From: Lactobacillus agrestimuris
GTDB lineage: Bacteria; Bacillota; Bacilli; Lactobacillales; Lactobacillaceae
Direction: 5' to 3'
Length of the DNA stretch: 64,000 nt
Assembly: GCF_943193025.1 (NCBI RefSeq)
Contig: NZ_CALPCQ010000008.1
Coordinates: 1-64,000, forward strand
Below the pieces are notes generated by a model that was not told the DNA's origin, made no database searches, and was given only the letters and a program-made list of their open reading frames with translations. This document shows positions 35,033 through 44,742 of the stretch, piece after piece. Numbering within the stretch: the first letter of the stretch is position 1; every line of letters starts with the position of its first letter. A program made the position numbers and the translations under genes.

Positions 35033-38000
35033 TTATTTTTCATCTTTTTTGCGGCGTTTAGCTCCTGCTAGACCTAATAAACTACCAATACTTGCAATTA
35101 ATAATCCAAACATTCCAGCTGAATTAGTATTCGATTCACCAGTTTGTGGTAAACGTTTTGCTTTATCGGCAAGAGAATTCTCATTGGCGTTAGGAACTTG
35201 AATGCCAGCAGCATGAGCGTAAATATCTTCAGCATTAGGTTGAGCGGTATTGTCAGTACGTTTTTCAGGGGAAATAATATCAGAACCTGTATTTGCTGGA
35301 CAATTTGGCTTAGAAGTTGCACTAGAAGCAGCACTACTTGCAACACTTGATGAAGATTCCGAAGTTGCGCTAGAAGCAGCACTTGATGATGATCCTTCGC
35401 TTGATGCTGAACTTGAAGCACTTGAGTCAGCTGATGATGAGCCTTCGCTTGATGCCGAACTTGAAGCGCTTGAATCAGCTGATGATGATCCCTCACTTGA
35501 TGCTGAACTTGAAGCGCCTGAGTCATCTGACGATGATCCTTCACTTGATGCTGAACTTAAGTTATCTTCTGCTTCACTCTTTGCTGCGCTTGCCTCACTA
35601 TCAAAATTAAAGGAATCACTGGCAGCACTTGAAGCAAGGTCGGCATGAGTTTTAGAAGTTTCTTCGTCAATAATTGCTTGACTTGCAGCTATTGAAGCAG
35701 CAGTCGCAGCACTGCTTGCAAGAGAAGCAGCACTTGAAGCTTCACTAGCAAGACTTTCAGCCATTGAAGCTTCACTAGCCTTGTAGGCACTATCAGCTTT
35801 ACTTGCTAAATCACCAGCAATACTTGCTTGTTCACTAGCAATACTATTTTGTTCACTAGCCGTTGATCGTTGAGTTACAGCATCACTGGCAGCACTTGAA
35901 GATACACTTGCGGCACTGCTTGCTACACTAGCTGCTGATTTAGCATTACTTGCGGCACTATTTGCTTTTTCGGCTGCACTAGCAACAACACTATTAGTTG
36001 GATGCTCACTAGCTAAACTTGCTACATCGTCGGCATTACTTTGAGCTGAACTTGATTGACTTGCAGCAGTACTTGAAAGATCAGCTGCACTTTGACTGTA
36101 ACTGCCAGCAGCACTGGCTGCACTGCTTGCTGCTGATTCAGCTGAACTTGTATTAGTATGTGCGTCAGCGGCACTACTTGCGGCTTGACTTGCTGAACTT
36201 GCAGCAATTTCACCTCTAATTGCATCGCTAGCTTCACTCTTAGCCACTTCAGCTGTGCTACTTGCTTGACTAGCAATTTCAGCCATTGAACTTGCTACAC
36301 TGGCAGCACTACTTGCCACACTGGCATGACTTTGCGCTATGGATGCAGCAGTACTTGCAGCACTTTCTGCACTCTTAGCGGCACTGGCAGCGCTGCTTGC
36401 TTTAGCAGCTGCGCTACTTGCTACGCTTGTATCACCTGCAGATGCAGCACTTTCTGCTTCACTCTTGGCATTTGAAGCAAGATCGGCAGCATTCTTAGCT
36501 ATTGCGTCAGCTGAACTTGCATTCTTGTATTCGTCACTTGCTAAACTTGCTGCTTCTGAAGCGGCACTAGTTGCACTTGAAGCAGCAGTCGCAGCACTCT
36601 TAGCAGTACTTGCAGCATTTGATGCTTTGTCTGCAGCACTTGATACGAGTGAATTACTTGGATGGTCACTTGCCATTGAAGCTGCTTCGCTAGCTGTTTC
36701 ACTAGCTTGACTTGCTGATGAACTTGCTGCACTTGTTGAGTCTGATGCAGCACTTTCATCTGAACTTGCTGACTTAGCGGCGCTACTTGCAATACTTGCA
36801 TATGAACTAGTTTGAATTGCTGAACTACTTGTAGCACTTGATGCACTCGATGCCTTATCTACAGCATCACTAGCTTGACTTAAGTTATCTTCTGCTTCAC
36901 TCTTAGCAGCACTTGCTTCACTATCAAAATTAAATGCATCACGAGCAGCACTTGAAGCAAGCTCGGCATGAGTTTTAGCAGTTTCTTCGTCAATAATTGC
37001 TTGACTTGCAGCACTTGAAGCAGCAGTCGCAGCACTGCTTGCAAGAGAAGCAGCACTTGAAGCTTCACTAGCAAGACTTTCAGCCATTGAAGCTTCACTA
37101 GCCTTGTAGGCACTATCAGCCTTACTTGCTAAATCATCAGCATTACTTGCGGCTTCACTGGCAATACTATTTTGTTCACTGGCAGTAGAATGTTCAACAA
37201 CTGCACTGCTTGCTGCAGTTGAAGATACTACTGCAGCACTACTTGCGGCACTGGCAGCTGACTTAGCGTTACTTGCAGCACTATTAGCCTTATCAGCGGC
37301 ACTTGCTACCACACTATTAGTTGGATGTTCACTAGCTAAGCTTGCTACATCATCTGCATTACTTTGAGCATCACTTACTTGACCAGTAGCTGTACTTGAA
37401 AGATCAGCAGCGCTTTGACTGTAACTTCCGGCAGCACTGGCTGCACTACTTGCGGCTGATTCATCTGAAGTGGCGTTTGTATGTGCATCAGCGGCATTAC
37501 TTGCGGCTTGACTTGCGTTACTTGCAGCGATTTCACCTCTAATAGCATCGCTAGCTTCACTCTTGGCAATATCAGCTGTGCTGTTTGCTTGGCTTGCAAT
37601 TTCGGCCATTGAACTTGCAGCACTGGCGGCCTGACTGGCAATACTTGCAGCACTGCTTGCCCTTCTTGCAGCACTTTGAGCAGTACTTTCTGCACTCTTA
37701 GCTACAGCTGCTTCACTTCTAGCTACGCTTGCCGCACTACTTGCTATAGCAGTGTTACCATCAGCAGCAGCTGAATCAGCTGCACTTTTGGCTATATTTG
37801 CGGCATTAGCGGCACTACTTGCTAAATCATCAGCAACTTTTGCAGCATCATAAGCTTCACTAGCAATGCTACTTGCTGAATCTGCATTAGTTTTAGCTAC
37901 ATTTGCTGCACTAGCGGCACTACTTGCACGCTTTGCGGCACTATTAGCCTTGACTGCAGCGCTTGATACTAAGGAATTAGTTGGATGAGCATCAGACATT

Positions 38001-41000
38001 GAAGATACTTCAGTAGCTGTATCACTAGCAGCACTTGCTTGACTGGCTGCTGAATTAGTATTTTCACTAGTTACAGTACTTGAGCTGTTCGCTTCCTTAG
38101 CTGAACTCGAAGCTTGACTTGCATAAGATTTAGTCTTTACAGCTGAAGAATCAGCGGCACTTGCGGCACCACTAGCAATTGCATCATCGACCACATTCTC
38201 CAAAATGTTATTAATTGCTTCACTCTTAGCGGCACTTGCTTGACTTTCAAAGTTCAAAGCATCTTGCGCATAGCTATTGAGAGTTGCAATTGATTTATTT
38301 GCTTCACTTTCATCTACAAGAGCCTGACTGGCAGCACTTGAAGCTACTGCTTCAGCACTTTGTGCTGCACTATTAGCCGCACTAGCTACAGCAGCTAAAC
38401 TGACAGCTGCACTTGCATTACTTGCCTTATATGCAACATCAGCAGCGCTAGCAGCACTATTGGCAAGTTTTGCTTGTTCACTTGCAATATGATCTTGGTC
38501 AGCAGCAATTGAACGTTGAGTTGCGGCATCACTAGTAACTGAGCTTACATAAGATGCTAGACTTGCAGCACTACTTGCGGCTGAACTTGCAGCAGTTGCT
38601 GCACTTGAAGCTTTTGCGGCTGCGCTTGAAACTACTTCATTACTTGCATATTCACTTGCCATTGAGGCTACTTGATCGGCAATAGCCTTAGTATCTTCAG
38701 CAGTATGAGCAACTGAAGTAGATGCGCTATTTGCATTACTATTGTAATCTCTTGCTACACTAGCTGCGCTACTTGCAACTACTTCGTATGAGTTAACTGC
38801 AGTTGAGGCAGCAGAAGCAGATTTAGCAGCTTCACTGGCAGCACTGGCGGCACTTTCACCAACAATTGCTTCACTAGCTTCACTCTTAGCCACTTCTGCG
38901 TCGCTGGCTGCACTTGAGGCAATAGCTTGATATGAAGCAGCTTCACTGGCAGCACTTGAAGCGATTGAGTTAGCAAGGCTTGCAGCTTCACTAGCTACAC
39001 TTGCGGCACTTGAGGCTTTTGCGGCATCTGAGTTAGCAGTTGAAGCGACGCTGGCTGCACTACTTGCAGCACTAGCATTTCCTTCTTTAGCAAAACTTGC
39101 TGCATCACTTGCGGCACTTGAGGCTTTTGCGGCTGCACTACTTGCAGTTTCACTGGCAGCATTTGCAGCCTCACTTTGAGTAGCAGCATCTTGAGCAGCT
39201 GAGCTTGCTACATCTGCGGCACTGCTTGCCCTAGTAGCGGCACTACTTGCAGCTTGGGAATCATTATTAGTTCTAGTTGCTGCACTACTTGCTAAGGAGT
39301 TGGTTGGGTGAGCACTAGCCATTGAAGCGACATCACTAGCGGTAGATGACGCTAAATCAGAGTTGATGCCTGCACTATTAGCATTATTTGAAGCTTTACT
39401 GTTTGCATCAAGAGCTTCTGATGCACTTGATGAAACAGCAGTTGAAGTAGCAGCTGTACTTGCGGCACTCGATTGAGCTTGGCTAGCTTGACTTGCAGCA
39501 TTACTTGCATAGCTTTCTGCTAAAATTGCTTGATCAGCATCACTGGCAGCAACTGAAGCCGCTACACTGGCTACCTTTGCAGCACTAGCATAAGAATCTG
39601 CAGCACTAGCTGCGCTAGATGCACTTTCAGAAGTCTTCTTAGCATCTGATAATAAACTTGCAGCAGTGCTTGCAGCTTCACTGGCAGCTTGACTAGCTAC
39701 ACTTGCTGCACTTGCAGCTGATTGAGCATTAGCGATATCACCTAAAGCGGCATAACTACTTGCGGCTGCACTAGCACTACTTGCAGCGCTGGCGGCACTA
39801 CTTGCCTTAGTTGCTGCATTACTTGCAGCACTTGTTAATGAATCAGCAGTTGAAGCTAAATCTTTAGCTGATTGAGCTTGAGTAGCTGCATTACTTGCAG
39901 CTGTACTTGATACTCCAGCTAAACTCTTTGCACTACTTGCGGCACTAACTACAATTGGATTATCTGAGTAAGAAGTAAGATCAGTACCTAATGAATCTGC
40001 TTGACTTGCGGCACTTGAAGAATATGAATCAGCTTCACTTGCACTTGAGTCTGCAGCACTACTTGCAGTCTTAATATCACTGGCTGCACTATTAATGTCT
40101 GTTTGAGTTTGATCAGTATTTGTCTTGTCAGCAACTGCTCCTGAATTTGCTTGACTGGCAGCTAAACTTGCTGCACTAGCTTGTTCTACATTAGTTTGAG
40201 CTGCACTTAAGTAATCCACAATCTTGTTTGCTTCACTGGTAAGTGAAGTTTGAGCACTTGCAATTGAAGCTAATGCTGCATTAGCAGTTGATTGAGCTAA
40301 GCTTGCAGCAGTTGCAGCACTTTGAGCTTCACTGTTTGCCTGACTAGCCTTGGCAATTTGAGCTTGGGCTTGAGATGCAGCACTACTTGCTAGTGAAGTA
40401 TCACCAGTTGCTTTTGCAGTATCCACAATAGCTGCGTAACTTGCAGCTGCACTAGCTGCAGTTGAAGCTGCAGTACTTGCGGCTGCCGCACTACTTGCTT
40501 GAAGAGCCGCGGTATTTGCAGCCGAACTTGCAAGATCACTATTATCTGCAATTACCTTAGCATAGCTATCTGCATTAGATTTAGCTGTTGTAGCTTTGGT
40601 TAAATTGTCAGCTACAACTTTATTATCCGCATTTGCACTTGACAAATTAGTGAGACTAGTTAAATCAGTTGCTGCGCTAGCAATTTCAGTATTTGCGCTA
40701 GATACACTGTCCTTTGCACTTGAAGCTGCTGAACTTGTTACTGCTTGGTTAGATTGAGCATTACTGGTTGCGCTACTTGCCGCATTAGCTGAACTAGTTG
40801 CACTTGATGCAGCACTTGTAGCAGCTTCTGACTTAAGATCAATGTAGGCAGATGCAGCGCTGGCATAAGCTAAATCAATATCAGCAACTGCTTGTTGAGC
40901 TCTTTGCGCATCAGATTCAGCAGTTGAAGCTGCAAGCTGAGCGGCAGCAGCACTACTGGTTACGGCATTTACCTCACTAGCATAAGATGCTAGCTGTTGA

Positions 41001-43168
41001 GGCAGACTTGCCATGGAGTTATATAAAGTTTGATAATAAGGCGTTTGCATTGCAACTGCTGTATCAGAGGCCATATTATACATTAAATGCGCCATATTAA
41101 CATTCCCAGCGAGAACATTTGCAGCGTTTGTAATAGCACCATTTCTGCTATTATTACCTGGAAGTACTACCCTTGTTGCCCTTGCAACACCACTTGAAGC
41201 TGCATTAATTTTTGCCCCCTGACTGGGAACATCTCCAGTTGCAGTAGATGAGATGTTATATGCACTACTTGCTTCATTAGCATAAGAGGCTAATTGATCT
41301 GGATACTGATCAACTAATTGACTAATTGCATTACTTTTAGTAGCTACTGAAGCGGTAGCACTAGAAGCAGCAGTTTGAGCACTACTTGCAGCACTTGCAG
41401 CACTTGTAATTGTTTCCTTAGCAGCTGCCACTTGAACTTCAAAGAGCAGGATTTGCGCAGCAACTAACCCTTCCTTCTTTGCAAATGCGCTTGCAGCTTC
41501 ACCAATTCCTGCAAGTGCACTTGCTTCATTAGCAAGACTTTGAGCTACCCCAATTGGGCTTGAAGTGCTAGTTTTATCAAGAATTGGTGCCATATTATTA
41601 ATTTGATTATTAATATTTGCAAAATCAGTATTACTGCTTGCAGCGGCACTCAAACTTGCATCCGCCTCACTAGTATTATTCTGGCTTAAAGCTTCAATAG
41701 CAGCAGTTAAATCACTAGCCTTTTGAGTTGCTGCACTGGTAGCACTATGCATAGTACTTTCATCAATAGCTGCATAACTTAACTGTGCGGCTGTTTCACG
41801 AGCTGAACTGGCAACATTGGAGAGACCTACAGCCAAACTAGCAACACTGTCGGCTGCACTAGACAAGGAATCTACCTTAGTTTCCGCAGGCTTTACAGAA
41901 GCGGCAGCACCAATTGGATATCCAGAAACTGTAATACCATTTGGATAGCTACTACTGTAGCTGCTCAATTCATTAGCTACTGAAGTCGCTACTGGTGCAT
42001 TGCTGGTAGCCACACTTGCGATAGAATCTAGAGCAGTAGCTGTTTCACTAATAATGTCTGCCGTTAAACTAGTTGCAGTACTTGCAGCTGAAAGATACTG
42101 ACTTTGAGCACTTTGGACAAAGCTAATAGTATCTTTTGCGTAACTCGCAACTAAAGCCATCGCACTATCAAGACTTGCACTTAAACTTTGTGCCAAACTC
42201 GCTTTTGAATCTACATTTGTCTCATTATTATATTTATCAACGGCACTGGCAATACTTGTAGCGAGGCTACTTGCACTACTTGCTGCTGCAGCTGCACTTG
42301 CCAATGAATCATTAATATAATCCGCAATTGTTATTGGATTTCCGTCGTCGTCTTCACTTTCATTATAAAGATCGGCTAAAGATGCCATATCATCTTGAAC
42401 TGTAGCTGGTGGAAATCCGGTTAAAGTATAGCTTGAATCTGGTCCAATCGTAGAAAGTGAGTTTGTAATTTCTTGATCAAAACTAGAAATTGAATTAGCT
42501 ACACTAGTAGCATTAGACAATGCAGTCGTAGCACTAGATAAATCTGCTTGAGTTGCATAACTTGTAGCAATTGATGCCATCGATTTAGCATTATCAACAT
42601 ATTGTGAAAAATCAGTGGTTTCAGCTTTTGATTCGCCTATTTGATCACTATTTGCTAAGTTATTATTATCAGTAAGAAGACTAGCAGTTTTTACTTCAAA
42701 CGAATTAGTTTGAGTTGTAGCTTCAGCCGTCTTATTTGTATCTGTACTAGTAGCAGCAGTAGTTTCAGTTTCAGTATTCTTTGCTACTTCTTTATGTGCT
42801 AATTCATCTGTATCGCTATTTTGACTAGCTGGAGCGGCAGATTGACTATCTGCACTTGCATTAGCAGCACTTACTTCTTCATTAGCCACTGAATTTGCAC
42901 TTTGAGGTGTAGCAGCTTCACTAGCAACAGTACCTTCACTAGCATGTGAAATTTGATCAGTTATGTGTGAGTCGTTGGCTAGTTCTCCTGCAGCATCAAG
43001 CGTAGCTTGGTCTACAGCAGCTGATTCTGGTTCTTTCACTTCATCAGCATGTACCAAGTCGGTATCATGAGATAAAAAGAAAAATGAACTAATCATCACG
43101 CTGGCTAAACCAACAGATAATTTTCGTAAAGAGAAAATCTCTTTTTTATGTAAGTCTCTTCTAGACAT
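35033..43168 (-). CDS. giant Ser/Ala-rich LPQTG-anchored surface adhesin
   Basis: A 2711-residue wall-anchored protein. The signal peptide (~1-43) has a YSIRK-like motif, F-S-L-R-K-L-S-V-G-L-A-S. A Ser/Thr/Ala/Asn-rich N-terminal part (~44-180) is followed by about 2400 residues made almost wholly of Ala and Ser with scattered charged and Asn/Gln residues, predicted helical. Tandem repeats (S-S-A-S-S-E-G-like) follow at ~2540-2590, then a Pro/Asn region with one Cys, LPQTG at 2673-2677, a hydrophobic span and a basic tail (KRRKKDEK). The start is the ATG at 43168 behind AGGGGAAA; an in-frame TTG precedes it. Two glycosyltransferase genes directly upstream suggest O-glycosylation of the Ser residues. 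The sequence cannot name the binding target. Confidence 0.9.
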   Translation of the reverse strand: MSRRDLHKKEIFSLRKLSVGLASVMISSFFFLSHDTDLVHADEVKEPESAAVDQATLDAAGELANDSHITDQISHASEGTVASEAATPQSANSVANEEVSAANASADSQSAAPASQNSDTDELAHKEVAKNTETETTAATSTDTNKTAEATTQTNSFEVKTASLLTDNNNLANSDQIGESKAETTDFSQYVDNAKSMASIATSYATQADLSSATTALSNATSVANSISSFDQEITNSLSTIGPDSSYTLTGFPPATVQDDMASLADLYNESEDDDGNPITIADYINDSLASAAAAASSASSLATSIASAVDKYNNETNVDSKASLAQSLSASLDSAMALVASYAKDTISFVQSAQSQYLSAASTATSLTADIISETATALDSIASVATSNAPVATSVANELSSYSSSYPNGITVSGYPIGAAASVKPAETKVDSLSSAADSVASLAVGLSNVASSARETAAQLSYAAIDESTMHSATSAATQKASDLTAAIEALSQNNTSEADASLSAAASSNTDFANINNQINNMAPILDKTSTSSPIGVAQSLANEASALAGIGEAASAFAKKEGLVAAQILLFEVQVAAAKETITSAASAASSAQTAASSATASVATKSNAISQLVDQYPDQLASYANEASSAYNISSTATGDVPSQGAKINAASSGVARATRVVLPGNNSRNGAITNAANVLAGNVNMAHLMYNMASDTAVAMQTPYYQTLYNSMASLPQQLASYASEVNAVTSSAAAAQLAASTAESDAQRAQQAVADIDLAYASAASAYIDLKSEAATSAASSATSSANAASSATSNAQSNQAVTSSAASSAKDSVSSANTEIASAATDLTSLTNLSSANADNKVVADNLTKATTAKSNADSYAKVIADNSDLASSAANTAALQASSAAAASTAASTAASAAASYAAIVDTAKATGDTSLASSAASQAQAQIAKASQANSEAQSAATAASLAQSTANAALASIASAQTSLTSEANKIVDYLSAAQTNVEQASAASLAASQANSGAVADKTNTDQTQTDINSAASDIKTASSAADSSASEADSYSSSAASQADSLGTDLTSYSDNPIVVSAASSAKSLAGVSSTAASNAATQAQSAKDLASTADSLTSAASNAATKASSAASAASSASAAASSYAALGDIANAQSAASAASVASQAASEAASTAASLLSDAKKTSESASSAASAADSYASAAKVASVAASVAASDADQAILAESYASNAASQASQAQSSAASTAATSTAVSSSASEALDANSKASNNANSAGINSDLASSTASDVASMASAHPTNSLASSAATRTNNDSQAASSAATRASSAADVASSAAQDAATQSEAANAASETASSAAAKASSAASDAASFAKEGNASAASSAASVASTANSDAAKASSAASVASEAASLANSIASSAASEAASYQAIASSAASDAEVAKSEASEAIVGESAASAASEAAKSASAASTAVNSYEVVASSAASVARDYNSNANSASTSVAHTAEDTKAIADQVASMASEYASNEVVSSAAAKASSAATAASSAASSAASLASYVSSVTSDAATQRSIAADQDHIASEQAKLANSAASAADVAYKASNASAAVSLAAVASAANSAAQSAEAVASSAASQALVDESEANKSIATLNSYAQDALNFESQASAAKSEAINNILENVVDDAIASGAASAADSSAVKTKSYASQASSSAKEANSSSTVTSENTNSAASQASAASDTATEVSSMSDAHPTNSLVSSAAVKANSAAKRASSAASAANVAKTNADSASSIASEAYDAAKVADDLASSAANAANIAKSAADSAAADGNTAIASSAASVARSEAAVAKSAESTAQSAARRASSAASIASQAASAASSMAEIASQANSTADIAKSEASDAIRGEIAASNASQAASNAADAHTNATSDESAASSAASAAGSYSQSAADLSSTATGQVSDAQSNADDVASLASEHPTNSVVASAADKANSAASNAKSAASAASSAAVVSSTAASSAVVEHSTASEQNSIASEAASNADDLASKADSAYKASEASMAESLASEASSAASLASSAATAASSAASQAIIDEETAKTHAELASSAARDAFNFDSEASAAKSEAEDNLSQASDAVDKASSASSATSSSAIQTSSYASIASSAAKSASSDESAASDSTSAASSSASQASETASEAASMASDHPSNSLVSSAADKASNAASTAKSAATAASSATSAASEAASLASDEYKNASSADAIAKNAADLASNAKSEAESAASAGDTSVASSAAAKASSAASAAKSAESAASTAASIAQSHASVASSAASVASSMAEIASQASSTAEVAKSEASDAIRGEIAASSASQAASSAADAHTNTSSAESAASSAASAAGSYSQSAADLSSTAASQSSSAQSNADDVASLASEHPTNSVVASAAEKANSAASNAKSAASVASSAASVSSSAASDAVTQRSTASEQNSIASEQASIAGDLASKADSAYKASEASMAESLASEASSAASLASSAATAASIAASQAIIDEETSKTHADLASSAASDSFNFDSEASAAKSEAEDNLSSASSEGSSSDDSGASSSASSEGSSSADSSASSSASSEGSSSADSSASSSASSEGSSSSAASSATSESSSSVASSAASSATSKPNCPANTGSDIISPEKRTDNTAQPNAEDIYAHAAGIQVPNANENSLADKAKRLPQTGESNTNSAGMFGLLIASIGSLLGLAGAKRRKKDEK
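35382..35557 (-). repeat. 48-bp tandem repeat encoding a 16-residue Ser/Asp-rich unit
   Basis: A 48-bp unit starting CTTGATGC on the plus strand recurs at 35400, 35448 and 35496, with a partial copy at 35544 and a degenerate one before 35400. Each encodes 16 residues of the type A-S-S-S-A-S-S-E-G-S-S-S-A-D-S-S in the adhesin. Near-identity of copies points to recent slippage or unequal crossing-over. This is the wall-spanning part next to the LPQTG anchor. Confidence 0.9.
35570..41305 (-). repeat. higher-order 660/663-bp coding repeat (1323-bp dimer period) in the adhesin
   Basis: A codon for His or Tyr in an (H/Y)-P-x-N-like motif followed by x-V-V-x-S-A-A recurs at plus-strand positions 36002, 36662, 37325, 37985, 38648, 39308 and 39968 (residues 2389, 2169, 1948, 1728, 1507, 1287, 1067), with more degenerate forms near 40631 and 41303. 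Spacings are 660, 663, 660, 663, 660, 660, 663 and 672 bases. Alternate units are most alike, so the last six form three copies of a 1323-bp dimer. Type A units carry (S/N)-A-S-M-A-E-S-L; type B units carry G-(D/N)-T-S-V-A-S-S at the same place. Confidence 0.85.
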
Positions 43169-43254
43169 CAAAATTTCCCCTGTTCTTTATCTTAAGTAAA
43201 TTTATTTATCTATCTAAAATAAATTAACATATTCAACAACTAAAAATAAAATAT

Positions 43255-44742
43255 TTAGTCTATAAATTTATTCCATTGCTTCATGAAGTTAGCTTCAGAA
43301 TTTTCTTTAGCTGTCTGAATTGCTCCTTGAGAAAGACTTGCGTATTCTTTACTATCACCCAAAAGCTCTAAAACTTTATTAGCCAAACCAACTGGTGTTG
43401 TCTTAACCACATTAAAGCCATTTACTCCATCTTTAACTAAGTTATTTCTAGTGTAGTTAGCAGCATAAGTTACAACTGGAATACCGCTTGCTAAAGCTTC
43501 AAGCATATTCATTCCGAAACCTTCACTACGACTAGCATTTAAGAATAAAGTTCCATCTTGTAAAACTTGCTTAGCTGGATCATAGGCTACAAACTCAACT
43601 TTATCAGTTAAATCTAACTTTTTAACTAGATCTTTGAGTTCTTTTTCATATTCACCACTGCCAAAATATCCTTGTAATTTCAGCTTAGCTTCAGGCAACT
43701 TATTACTGATATGTTTAAAGGCCTTGATCACATCGTCGGTATGCTTTTCAACAGCCAAACGACCAACATATACTAAATTAATTTCTTGGCTTAATTCTTT
43801 TGCCTTACCAGTTTTGACATAGCTATCAGGAGCAGATACCACTTGACTTTGCGCAGTCGTTAATTTGGCTACTTCATCAGCTTGATCTTGTGTAGGCAAA
43901 ATTACATAATCAAATTCTTTACCATTTTCACCATTCACTGCGCGTTCGTAAACATCCATTAACCCTTGTTGTGGACGGTTATAGTCCTTAAATGGCACAC
44001 TGTGAAGATAAGAAATTTTCTTGTCCGCATTTTCAACATTTAAGACTGAACTATCTAAAGTTCGACGGTCAGAAATAAATGTACCCGGTTCTTGGTTGTT
44101 AATTTCATTAAGGAAGAAGGTAAAGAGTTGATCTTCAGTTCTAAATTGCCAATCTCTTCCCTTATAATTAATTAACTTCCACATGGTTGGTAGTACTTTA
44201 TCACCAATGTACATATGGGTTACTTCAATTGCTGGGCTACCATCTTGGCGTAAGTATTGCTGCATTGCAACTGAACCATCTGGATGGTAAGTTTCGACCA
44301 TTGACTTAAATCCACGCCAGTCCCAATATTCTTTGACTGCAGTTTGGCCAAGTGAATCATAATATTCAATCGATCCAACTAGTCCAACAGTAGCTGGCAT
44401 AACGCGAATTTCACCAATTTTTTTACCTTTATATTCGATATTAGAATAGTTATTATCTACTCCAACAATGTGGTAATCAGTGAGTGGAATACTATCAAGC
44501 AAACGTAAGGATTGTTCCTTGCGTCTAGTTTTAACTGTGCCTTGGAAGTAATCATACATGTTGATTACATCTTTTTGTCTTAAGCCATGCTTCTTAATTT
44601 CATTGCTGAGCATGCGGTTATAGTTACGCAGTAATAAGACAGCGCGCTTGTCATTATTATTAAAAGCATTCAATCTTTCAAATTGAGAGAATTCAGTTCC
44701 TGAATTAAAAGTAAATACGTTTTCTCCTACTAAATAAATCAT
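43255..44742 (-). CDS. GtfA-like GT4 glycosyltransferase, second of the pair
   Basis: A 495-residue cytoplasmic GT-B glycosyltransferase of family 4. The N-terminal half (residues ~1-230) is a GtfA/TarM-type DUF1975-like domain (F-N-S-G-T-E-F-S-Q-F-E-R and M-Y-D-Y-F-Q-G). The C-terminal half (~310-490) has the YVGRLAVEKHTDD donor segment and the E-x7-E catalytic motif S-R-S-E-G-F-G-M-N-M-L-E-A. It overlaps the upstream paralogue by four bases (ATGA), indicating coupled translation, and ends 84 bases before the adhesin. It is a paralogue of its neighbour, not a streptococcal GtfB-type chaperone, because the catalytic motif is intact. The likely task is adding sugars to the adhesin; wall teichoic acid is the alternative. 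Confidence 0.85.
   Translation of the reverse strand: MIYLVGENVFTFNSGTEFSQFERLNAFNNNDKRAVLLLRNYNRMLSNEIKKHGLRQKDVINMYDYFQGTVKTRRKEQSLRLLDSIPLTDYHIVGVDNNYSNIEYKGKKIGEIRVMPATVGLVGSIEYYDSLGQTAVKEYWDWRGFKSMVETYHPDGSVAMQQYLRQDGSPAIEVTHMYIGDKVLPTMWKLINYKGRDWQFRTEDQLFTFFLNEINNQEPGTFISDRRTLDSSVLNVENADKKISYLHSVPFKDYNRPQQGLMDVYERAVNGENGKEFDYVILPTQDQADEVAKLTTAQSQVVSAPDSYVKTGKAKELSQEINLVYVGRLAVEKHTDDVIKAFKHISNKLPEAKLKLQGYFGSGEYEKELKDLVKKLDLTDKVEFVAYDPAKQVLQDGTLFLNASRSEGFGMNMLEALASGIPVVTYAANYTRNNLVKDGVNGFNVVKTTPVGLANKVLELLGDSKEYASLSQGAIQTAKENSEANFMKQWNKFID

Noticed and set aside
35280-35320. C-P-A-N-T-G segment upstream of the LPQTG motif as a second sorting signal
   Set aside because: It is not a true LPXTG motif, has an extra residue, and is not followed by a hydrophobic span. 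Sorting is explained by LPQTG at residues 2673-2677.
35250-35648. Long open frame on the plus strand opposite the end of the adhesin gene (and similar ones at 36339-36710)
   Set aside because: These arise because Ala/Ser codons read backwards give few stop codons. Their proteins only mirror the repeat, and no ribosome-binding sites fit.
35382-41305. Regular repeats that could suggest a CRISPR array
   Set aside because: The repeats are contiguous coding units without spacers and keep the adhesin reading frame throughout.
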